DNA of 5,166 nt from assembly GCA_016783995.1 (NCBI GenBank), contig JADHVN010000103.1, positions 1-5,166 of the forward strand, written 5' to 3'. Below, in pieces: positions 1 through 4,161 of this stretch (its first letter is position 1; the number at the start of each line of letters is the position of its first letter). The translations under genes and the position numbers were made by a program. Below the pieces are notes generated by a model, which saw nothing but the letters and a program-made list of their open reading frames with translations, searched no databases and was not told the origin of the DNA. Origin of the DNA: Actinomycetota bacterium. Its GTDB lineage: Bacteria > Actinomycetota > Humimicrobiia > Humimicrobiales > Humimicrobiaceae.

Positions 1-190
1 TTGAGAAGCCTTCAATGGAAGACCCGTCAAATCCCATACCTTCTGATAGTGCATTTTCAAGTTCTTCTACTGTGATGGCAAAACTTTTTAAAAAGCCCTG
101 AACATCTGTAAACCATAAACTTATAAATTTTATATCATTTTCATGAGCTTTTTTAAGTACATACTCTTTCATCTCTTCATTTTTTTCCAT
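1..190 (-). CDS. glnA: Glutamine synthetase type I, N-terminal part (runs off window)
   Basis: Glutamine synthetase joins ammonia to glutamate using ATP and is the main cytoplasmic route of ammonium assimilation. Only the first 63 codons are present, covering most of the N-terminal beta-grasp domain. Visible family signatures are LWFTDVQG (residues 25-32), LKSFAIT (34-40) and GMGFDGSSIEGF (51-62). The last contains the Asp and Ser of the DGSS loop, which in dodecameric GSI reaches into the neighbouring subunit's active site. The ATG at 188-190 is preceded by an AGGAAG Shine-Dalgarno site (about 198-203) at good spacing, and a short polar leader before the conserved block fits the family. The gene is divergent from the LacI-type gene with 270 bases between them. 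I see no convincing GlnR/TnrA box upstream. The family call is secure; the subtype and the rest of the gene cannot be judged. Confidence 0.88.
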   Translation of the reverse strand, partial: MEKNEEMKEYVLKKAHENDIKFISLWFTDVQGFLKSFAITVEELENALSEGMGFDGSSIEGFS

Positions 191-258
191 ATTATCACTT
201 CCTTTAATTTTTTAATAAATGTCCTAATTATTTAAAGTACTTTAAAACTTCTTAAATT

Positions 259-288
259 ATTATATCTTAATTTTAATAAAAATTTACA
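259..288 (-). promoter_or_regulatory. Possible glutamine synthetase promoter
   Basis: On the minus strand a perfect TATAAT lies at 264-259, with a weak -35-like TGTAAA at 288-283 (18-base spacer). It would give a leader of about 65 bases before the glutamine synthetase ATG. The region is so AT-rich that a TATAAT can occur by chance, so confidence is low. Confidence 0.3.
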
Positions 289-396
289 TAAAACATGTTA
301 AAATAATATCATTATTAGATTAAGCTTTCCACATATACATAATTCAGATCTAATGGTTTGGTAATTAGAATATATATTTATTTTTAAGAATGGTTA

Positions 397-405
397 TGGT
401 AAAAT
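397..405 (+). promoter_or_regulatory. Extended -10 promoter of LacI-type copy 1
   Basis: TGGTAAAAT is an extended -10 element (TGn followed by TAAAAT). The equivalent place before copy 2 has TGATAGAAT, so the TGnTARAAT pattern is conserved between the paralogues. The -35 position (377-382) is poor, which an extended -10 can offset. The predicted start is near 411-412, inside the operator. Confidence 0.45.
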
Positions 406-411
406 TATTTT

Positions 412-427
412 GCGCAAGCGCTTACTT
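412..427 (+). promoter_or_regulatory. LacI/PurR-type operator, copy 1
   Basis: An 8-base perfect palindrome AAGCGCTT (416-423) with central CpG sits in the wider imperfect palindrome GCGCAAGC/GCTTACTT. The left part, CGCAA, matches a half-site of the known E. coli PurR box (CGCAAACGTTTTC), in keeping with the PurR-like recognition helix of the adjacent gene. It overlaps the predicted transcription start, a position expected to block initiation, so autorepression is the natural reading. Confidence 0.65.
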
Positions 428-460
428 AATATTTAAAGATTTTTTGTTCAGGAGCACATA

Positions 461-1471
461 ATGGTTAATTATAGTGACATAGCAAAACTAGCGAAAGTAT
501 CTCCAACAACAGTTTCACATGTGATTAATGAAACCAGATTTGTCATGCCAGAAACAAAAAGAAGAGTCCTTGAGGTAATGAAAAAACTTAAATATCAACC
601 TAACCTGCTTGCTAGAAGTCTTGCCACTGGAAAAACACGCACTATTGGGCTGGTTATTTCTGATATTAGAAATCCATTTTACCCAGAACTTGTACAGGGG
701 GTAGAAGAATTAGCGGTAAAAAATGATTATAATGTATTTTTATGTAATACAGATTATGATATTGAAAAAGGTTTAAAATCTATAGGAGCCCTGGTTAAAA
801 GAAAGATAGACGGAATAATAGTTGCTTCCAGTCAGGTAGGCAGTTCTATAATAAACCAGCTTATGGATACAGACGTAAATTTTGTACTGGTAGATTGGGG
901 TAAAAGAAATGTAGGTGTGGATAGCCTGTATTTCGATTACAGAGTTGGTATGGTAGAAGCTATTTCTCATTTGGTTTCTCTTGGGCATAGGAAGATTTAT
1001 TTTATAAGTGGTCCAAAAACGCTTAAAACAGCAAAAATAAGGATAAGGAATTTTATAGATGCTGTAGAAAAACACAAAGGTATTAATTTAGATTATAAGA
1101 TATTAGAGGGAGATCATAAGATGGAAGGCGGCATCAAGGCTGCTCAAAAAATATTAAAAGAAAAAATCCTTCCAACAGCAATTGTTTGTTCAAATGATCT
1201 GACAGCTATCGGGGCAATGAAGGCTTTTAAGGCAGGCGGTATTAAAGTACCTGATGATATATCTATTATCGGATTGGATAATATAGCATTGACTGAAATA
1301 GTTTCACCTGCGCTGACTACTATAGAGCTGGAAAGATATAGAATAGGCAAGACTTCAATGGAGCTGCTGCTGAATAGAATTAAAGATAAAAAGTTACCTA
1401 AACAGACATGTATTTTTAAGACAAAACTTATTGTAAGAGAAAGCACCTCAAAGAGAAGAAAGGATAATTGA
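461..1471 (+). CDS. LacI/PurR-family transcriptional repressor (copy 1)
   Basis: This is a complete 336-residue regulator of normal length for the family. Residues 4-23 form the helix-turn-helix, and VSPTTVSHVIN (13-23) and TRFV (25-28) align without gaps to E. coli PurR, including the base-contacting Thr16 and His20. The hinge region YQPNLLARSL (45-54) has the conserved Pro47 and the Leu54 that PurR and LacI insert into the minor groove at a central CpG. Residues 60-330 form the periplasmic-binding-protein-like effector domain. The conserved effector Arg is probably Arg194 (in RIRNF) and the Asp is Asp273 (in GLDNI); SNDLTAIG (244-251) is also typical. The ATG has AGGAG six bases upstream. 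The effector cannot be deduced: the DNA-binding part is PurR-like, but the Arg/Asp pair is also normal in sugar-responsive members. Its operator overlaps its own start site. A second copy, about 93% identical, begins 3.7 kb downstream. Confidence 0.93.
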   Translation: MVNYSDIAKLAKVSPTTVSHVINETRFVMPETKRRVLEVMKKLKYQPNLLARSLATGKTRTIGLVISDIRNPFYPELVQGVEELAVKNDYNVFLCNTDYDIEKGLKSIGALVKRKIDGIIVASSQVGSSIINQLMDTDVNFVLVDWGKRNVGVDSLYFDYRVGMVEAISHLVSLGHRKIYFISGPKTLKTAKIRIRNFIDAVEKHKGINLDYKILEGDHKMEGGIKAAQKILKEKILPTAIVCSNDLTAIGAMKAFKAGGIKVPDDISIIGLDNIALTEIVSPALTTIELERYRIGKTSMELLLNRIKDKKLPKQTCIFKTKLIVRESTSKRRKDN

Positions 1472-1481
1472 TAGAATAATT
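1463..1481 (+). repeat. 19-base direct repeat, unit 1 (spans lacI-type stop codon)
   Basis: This unit, GATAATTGATAGAATAATT, covers the last two sense codons and stop codon of the repressor gene and continues past them. It recurs at 1555-1573 with one mismatch. Confidence 0.6.
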
Positions 1482-1484
1482 ATG

Positions 1485-1506
1485 CAGAAGATATTGTTAA
1501 CTTCTG
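1485..1506. other. Small hairpin after copy 1
   Basis: CAGAAG (1485-1490) and CTTCTG (1501-1506) can pair around a 10-base loop. There is no T-run after the stem on either strand, so it is at best a weak terminator for the repressor gene. Confidence 0.3.
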
Positions 1507-1554
1507 TAAAAGTATTTGCAGTTAGAACAAATTTTACATGTCTAATCTCTTTAA

Positions 1555-1573
1555 GATAATTGGTAGAATAATT
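1555..1573 (+). repeat. 19-base direct repeat, unit 2
   Basis: This second unit of the repeat at 1463-1481 differs by one base (A to G at its ninth position). The two units enclose 73 bases without a recognisable gene. Confidence 0.6.
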
Positions 1574-1600
1574 GTTACAAATAATGTACTTTTTCATTTA

Positions 1601-1819
1601 CTACCTGCAGATCACTTTAATTTCATCTTTGAAGACCTCATCGTAAATGTCATTTTTAGAACTTAACCAATCCAAATAAGCTTTTGAACTCATCTGCATT
1701 CTTAAAAGTTCCTCAGCTTCTTCTTTGTCTCTTAAGTAGCTGGCAAAGTCAATTACTTCCTTTAATTTGCTCTCTGTGAGTATACTAATTATTTTTTCAA
1801 GTTTTTGTTTAGCCTCCAA
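1601..1819 (-). CDS. Small antitoxin-like protein (orphan, atypical start)
   Basis: The protein is about 72 residues, acidic and apparently all-helical. The N-terminal half has the KLEKII...SKLKEVIDFASYL pattern (about 6-29) seen in small DUF2281-like antitoxins, followed by a charged stretch rich in Glu and Lys. The C-terminal half, with YLDWL and NDIYDEVFKDEI, resembles the toxin-neutralising tail of antitoxins paired with MazF-like or similar toxins. The assignment is from pattern memory, not a search. No toxin follows it: the 129 bases up to the repressor gene hold only a 49-codon frame I do not recognise. The start is uncertain. The TTG at 1819-1817 lies 15 bases from a strong AGGAGG (1840-1835), which is too far. 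The codon at ideal spacing, in frame, is ATA (1828-1826), giving a product three residues longer that reads like a natural N-terminus. The gene may be intact with a rare start or a decaying antitoxin. Confidence 0.62.
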   Translation of the reverse strand: MEAKQKLEKIISILTESKLKEVIDFASYLRDKEEAEELLRMQMSSKAYLDWLSSKNDIYDEVFKDEIKVICR

Positions 1820-1862
1820 GACTTTTATATTAATCCTCCTTTACTTAAATGTCTCTAATAAA

Positions 1863-1890
1863 ATTATATCTCCTTTGTAGGAATTGTAGA
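1863..1890 (-). promoter_or_regulatory. Promoter of the antitoxin-like gene
   Basis: On the minus strand a perfect TATAAT (1868-1863) is preceded, 16 bases upstream, by TCTACA (1890-1885), a 4-of-6 match to the -35 consensus. Transcription would start near 1856, about 15 bases before the AGGAGG ribosome-binding site. A second overlapping candidate, TTTACT with TACAAT, lies just upstream. Confidence 0.42.
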
Positions 1891-1922
1891 GTATGTAAAT
1901 ATTCAGTAAACACTATATAAAA

Positions 1923-2043
1923 TTATTCAAATCTTTTCTGATTAATATTATCACCAGCTTCAAAGAAAAAATCAAGAAGAATTGCAATAATAGAATCAGT
2001 TTTCTAATACTTTTCTAAGTAAAGGTGAAAAATTTAACTCCAA
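1923..2043 (-). pseudogene. Possible frameshifted coding remnant, unidentified
   Basis: Two short frames join into one plausible peptide if a single base is removed near 2000. The upstream frame from TTG at 2043 gives LELNFSPLLRKVLEN before a TGA. The next frame continues with DSIIAILLDFFFEAGDN and ends QKRFE at a TAA (1925-1923). The helical, amphipathic composition looks more like protein than random AT-rich sequence. I do not recognise the family, there is no clear ribosome-binding site, and chance is a real alternative. Confidence 0.2.
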
Positions 2044-2121
2044 AAAATAAATAAAGTATTATAATGTTATATAGTACATATAATGCAAGTTTTTGGTATG
2101 CTATTATTATTTAAAACATAT

Positions 2122-2146
2122 CCTGTCTTTGTCGACAGGGTCTGTC
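2122..2146. repeat. CTGTC/GACAG repeats upstream of ATPase promoter
   Basis: CCTGTC (2122-2127) and GACAGG (2134-2139) form an inverted repeat around six bases. A further CTGTC follows at 2142-2146, and the palindrome TGTCGACA (2130-2137) lies inside. The cluster ends ten bases before the ATPase gene's -35 box, a typical place for an activator or repressor. No regulator is identified. Confidence 0.35.
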
Positions 2147-2155
2147 AGCTTATAC

Positions 2156-2184
2156 TGGACAAAAACTAAAAAATGGTGTATATT
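2156..2184 (+). promoter_or_regulatory. Promoter of the DUF4143 ATPase gene
   Basis: TGGACA (2156-2161, 5 of 6 to the -35 consensus) and TATATT (2179-2184, 5 of 6 to the -10 consensus) are separated by exactly 17 bases. The start near 2191 gives a leader of about 37 bases, with GGAGG (2216-2220) seven bases before the ATG. This is the best-formed promoter in the window and indicates that the ATPase is transcribed on its own. Confidence 0.6.
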
Positions 2185-2227
2185 GTCTTGTATATCGTCC
2201 ATATTATAAATATTTGGAGGTTTTATC

Positions 2228-3433
2228 ATGTATAAAAGACAGAAATACATTGACCGTATAGTTCCTTTCATAGATAAACCGGTAATAAAAGTGATTTCCG
2301 GTATGAGGCGAACCGGAAAAAGCACTATAATGCAACTGTTAGTCAATTACCTGATTGACTCAGGTGTAAAAAATGAGTTGATTCTTTTTATTAATATGGA
2401 ATCATTGGACTATTCTCATTTGTCCAACTTTTCTGAACTGTATAAATTTGTCCGTGAGCATAAAAAGAAAGTAGGCCAAAAGCTCTATCTTTTTATTGAT
2501 GAGGTTCAGGAAATTAAAGACTGGGAAAAGGCTGTAAATTCTTTTTTTGCTGATAGTGATGCAGATATTTTTATATCAGGTTCCAACTCAAAGCTTTTAT
2601 CAGGTGAACTTGCAACACTTATTACAGGAAGGTATATCGAACTCCATGTTTATCCTCTTGTATTTTCAGAATTTTCTCAGTTTAGAAAAAAGGAAATGGA
2701 ATTTTCCCGTCTTTTTAATGAATTTTTAAAATTCGGTGGCATGCCAGGAATTCATCATCTTGAGTTTAAAGAACCGGTAATTTACCAATATCTGTCTGCC
2801 ATTAAAGATAGTGTAATGCTGAAAGATGTTATAAAACGCAATAATATCAGGGATGTAGCATTACTTGAAAAAATAATACAATTTATCTTTGACAATATTG
2901 GCAATACTTTTTCAAGTAGAAAAATTGCTGATTATTTTAAAAAAGAGAGACGATCACTGGGACATGAAACTGTTTATAACTACTTGAAATATCTCGAGAA
3001 TGCATTCATTATAAACAGGGTGTCACGTTTTGATTTAAAAGGAAAAAAGCTTCTTGAAACAAACGAAAAATACTATTTAACAGATATCGGATTAGGGCAC
3101 GCACTTTTAGGTTATAGAGAAAAAGATATAAATGCGTACCTTGAAAACATTGTTTTTATAGAACTTTTATACCGTGGATATGATATTAAAATCGGTAAAT
3201 TTGAAGATTATGAAGTGGATTTTATTGCACAGAAGTTAAATGAAAGAATATATATCCAGGTTTGTTATATGCTTGCTGATGAAAAAGTGAGAAACAGGGA
3301 AATAAGGCCATTTTATAAAATTAATGACAATTATCCTAAATATTTGCTTACAATGGACTCAATTCCTGAAAGCAGTGAAGAAGGAATTTTAAGAAGGTAT
3401 ATCCCAAACTGGCTTATGGAAAAATCAAACTAA
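2228..3433 (+). CDS. AAA-type ATPase with C-terminal DUF4143-like domain
   Basis: This 401-residue protein has the usual length and order of the widespread AAA_14/DUF4143 family, whose cellular role is unknown. The P-loop is GMRRTGKS (25-32). Walker B is LYLFIDEVQEI (86-96), with Asp91 and catalytic Glu92. ISGSNSKLLSGELA (116-129) is sensor-like, and TGRY (133-136) carries a conserved Arg, a possible arginine finger. PLVFSEF (143-149) is a family hallmark. A winged-helix-like segment (about 213-265) with YYLTDIGL (282-289) follows. The C-terminus resembles a PD-(D/E)xK nuclease fold: Glu306, Glu312, EVDF (329-332) and IQVCY (343-347). In the last, the expected Glu-x-Lys is Gln-Val-Cys, so nuclease activity is doubtful. 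The ATG has GGAGG seven bases upstream. No signal peptide or membrane segment is seen. It is a single-gene unit lying between the two repressor paralogues, typical of patchily distributed accessory genes. Confidence 0.9.
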   Translation: MYKRQKYIDRIVPFIDKPVIKVISGMRRTGKSTIMQLLVNYLIDSGVKNELILFINMESLDYSHLSNFSELYKFVREHKKKVGQKLYLFIDEVQEIKDWEKAVNSFFADSDADIFISGSNSKLLSGELATLITGRYIELHVYPLVFSEFSQFRKKEMEFSRLFNEFLKFGGMPGIHHLEFKEPVIYQYLSAIKDSVMLKDVIKRNNIRDVALLEKIIQFIFDNIGNTFSSRKIADYFKKERRSLGHETVYNYLKYLENAFIINRVSRFDLKGKKLLETNEKYYLTDIGLGHALLGYREKDINAYLENIVFIELLYRGYDIKIGKFEDYEVDFIAQKLNERIYIQVCYMLADEKVRNREIRPFYKINDNYPKYLLTMDSIPESSEEGILRRYIPNWLMEKSN

Positions 3434-3543
3434 AATAATTAAAAGCATGTAATCCAAACATTGAATAGCACTCGTAACATTACCATGCGCATAATATAAT
3501 AAGATTTCCCGCTACGAGTCGATATGTAAGAATTTTACCATGC

Positions 3544-3561
3544 CTGTAACTATTTTTCTTG
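3544..3561 (+). repeat. 18-base direct repeat, unit 1
   Basis: CTGTAACTATTTTTCTTG recurs 47 bases downstream at 3591-3608 with one C/T difference. Related TTGAGTCAAG or TTGACT words follow or overlap both units (3563-3572 and 3606-3611), suggesting a larger diverged unit. Confidence 0.65.
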
Positions 3562-3590
3562 TTTGAGTCAAGGGTGCTTAGTCTGAGTGT

Positions 3591-3608
3591 CTGTAATTAT
3601 TTTTCTTG
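3591..3608 (+). repeat. 18-base direct repeat, unit 2
   Basis: This is the second unit of the repeat at 3544-3561, with one mismatch. Its 3' end overlaps a -35-like TTGACT at 3606-3611. Confidence 0.65.
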
Positions 3609-3634
3609 ACTTATGCTATAGTGCCTACTATATA
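3606..3634 (+). promoter_or_regulatory. Orphan promoter-like sequence
   Basis: TTGACT (5 of 6 to the -35 consensus) is followed after 17 bases by TATATA, which lies inside a 16-base palindrome. Only a 23-codon frame without a ribosome-binding site lies directly downstream, so any transcript would be non-coding or spurious. Confidence 0.25.
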
Positions 3635-3640
3635 TAGTAG
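3625..3640. repeat. Perfect 16-base palindrome
   Basis: CTACTATATATAGTAG is its own reverse complement. As a gapless palindrome it suits a dimeric DNA-binding protein or a recombination end better than an RNA hairpin. Confidence 0.55.
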
Positions 3641-3686
3641 TTTAAAATGGAGATTAACGAGCATTCACATACTATATGTTGCATCT

Positions 3687-3699
3687 ACTTGAGTCAAGT
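3687..3699. repeat. 13-base palindrome ACTTGA-G-TCAAGT
   Basis: The arms ACTTGA and TCAAGT are perfect around a single central G. The core TTGAGTCAAG also occurs at 3563-3572. Confidence 0.5.
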
Positions 3700-3950
3700 G
3701 CATACCCCCATTAAATGAATATAATTCTAACTTTTTAGACATCTCAAATTAAAACTTTTCCCTTTTAATCTAGCTCCTCATCTTAATGATACTGGATGCC
3801 GTTTCCATATACTGAATTCTTTCTATGGAGGATAAAGGCAATCAGGGGGAGATTTTTTACATCTAACCGAAGGTGGCGAAGATTTTTCTGTATATTTTTC
3901 AGTATTGCTAAATTTGGTGGCATAAACTATAAGTGTTTTTAATTTAATCT

Positions 3951-3970
3951 CATTCTTTTATAATAGAATG
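3951..3970. repeat. Hairpin CATTCT/AGAATG
   Basis: A 6-base stem (3951-3956 with 3965-3970) surrounds an 8-base AT loop. It lies about 85 bases upstream of the IS-like end hairpin. Its role is unknown. Confidence 0.3.
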
Positions 3971-4053
3971 TATAGATTTTGGTGAGATATAAAATATTGT
4001 TTTTCACCACGTTTAATATGGATAGTATTGGAAAAATCAGCCAGGGCAGAGTT

Positions 4054-4073
4054 CCACGCACTTTAGTGCGTGG
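4054..4073 (+). mobile_element. IS200/IS605-like right-end hairpin (relic or solo end)
   Basis: CCACGCAC (4054-4061) pairs perfectly with GTGCGTGG (4066-4073) around TTTA. This is an unusually GC-rich 8-base stem for this DNA. A subterminal hairpin with an ACTTTAGT tip is characteristic of IS200/IS605 right ends as I recall them (for example ISDra2), where it also forms the 3' part of the TnpB guide RNA. No tnpA or tnpB reading frame is present and the left end is not identified, so this would be a relic, a non-autonomous element or a solo end. Upstream similarity between the two repressor copies stops at this hairpin's edge, which supports it being an insertion boundary. An intrinsic terminator is a weaker alternative because no T-run follows directly. 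Confidence 0.5.
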
Positions 4074-4096
4074 GTATCTACTTTTGAGCATAGTTA

Positions 4097-4105
4097 TGAT
4101 AGAAT
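4097..4105 (+). promoter_or_regulatory. Extended -10 promoter of LacI-type copy 2
   Basis: TGATAGAAT is the counterpart of TGGTAAAAT before copy 1. TATGAT just upstream (4095-4100) is an alternative -10. No good -35 is present; 23 bases separate the IS-like hairpin from the TGn motif. Confidence 0.45.
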
Positions 4106-4112
4106 AAGTGCT

Positions 4113-4128
4113 GCGCAAGTGCTTTCTT
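4113..4128 (+). promoter_or_regulatory. LacI/PurR-type operator, copy 2 (altered centre)
   Basis: GCGCAAGT/GCTTTCTT aligns with the copy 1 operator and keeps the CGCAA half-site, but the central CpG is TpG (4120-4121). It sits at the same place relative to the start codon and the predicted transcription start. Weaker binding is expected if the hinge leucine needs the symmetric CpG step. Confidence 0.55.
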
Positions 4129-4161
4129 AATATTTATATAATTTTTTAGTAGGAGCACATA

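Larger units (their letters stand above)
1820..2227. other. Spacer between antitoxin-like gene and ATPase gene
   Basis: These 408 bases hold no intact gene I can support. They contain the predicted promoter of the minus-strand small gene, a possible frameshifted coding remnant (1923-2043, minus), CTGTC repeats (2122-2146) and a good promoter for the ATPase gene (2156-2184). TATAAT strings at 2060-2065 and 2079-2084 lack a matching -35. Confidence 0.6.
3434..4074. other. Repeat- and palindrome-rich non-coding spacer
   Basis: No gene with a ribosome-binding site and family signature is present in these roughly 640 bases. It holds an inverted repeat ACTCGTA/TACGAGT (3470-3476 and 3513-3519), a 9-base direct repeat TTACCATGC (3480-3488 and 3535-3543), the 18-base direct repeat, two longer palindromes, an ATTAAAA/TTTTAAT hairpin (3748-3754 and 3763-3769), another hairpin at 3951-3970, and the IS-like end hairpin. 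The stretch 3780-3930 is less AT-rich and may be a fragment of something larger. The region reads as debris of mobile elements or as structured RNA, and I cannot decide between them. Confidence 0.6.

Noticed and set aside
773..1446. Long minus-strand frames inside the repressor genes, with a counterpart at 4848-5150.
   Set aside because: They are antisense shadows of strongly supported LacI-type coding sequence; their similarity simply reflects the paralogy.
1448..1597. 49-codon minus-strand frame after the antitoxin-like gene, with a weak AGGTAG-like site before its ATG.
   Set aside because: It overlaps the end of the repressor gene, matches no toxin family I know and has AT-rich random-looking composition.
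2083..2169. 28-codon plus-strand frame upstream of the ATPase promoter.
   Set aside because: No ribosome-binding site and no family signature; it ends inside the promoter spacer.
2107..2346. 79-codon minus-strand frame across the ATPase promoter and start.
   Set aside because: It is antisense to the promoter and the well-supported ATPase start, and has no family features.
3540..3610. Possible short CRISPR-like array from the 18-base repeats.
   Set aside because: Only two units with one mismatch, no third unit, and no cas genes.
3647..3718. 23-codon plus-strand frame downstream of the orphan promoter-like sequence.
   Set aside because: No ribosome-binding site, and it runs through a palindrome.
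3840..3890. CCGAAGGTGGCGAA-like segment resembling the conserved core of a glycine riboswitch.
   Set aside because: The other conserved aptamer segments are absent and no glycine-related gene follows; the match is a short word only.
3783..3923. 46-codon minus-strand frame in the repeat-rich spacer.
   Set aside because: It has no ribosome-binding site and no recognisable motif; the slightly higher GC is noted in the spacer entry instead.
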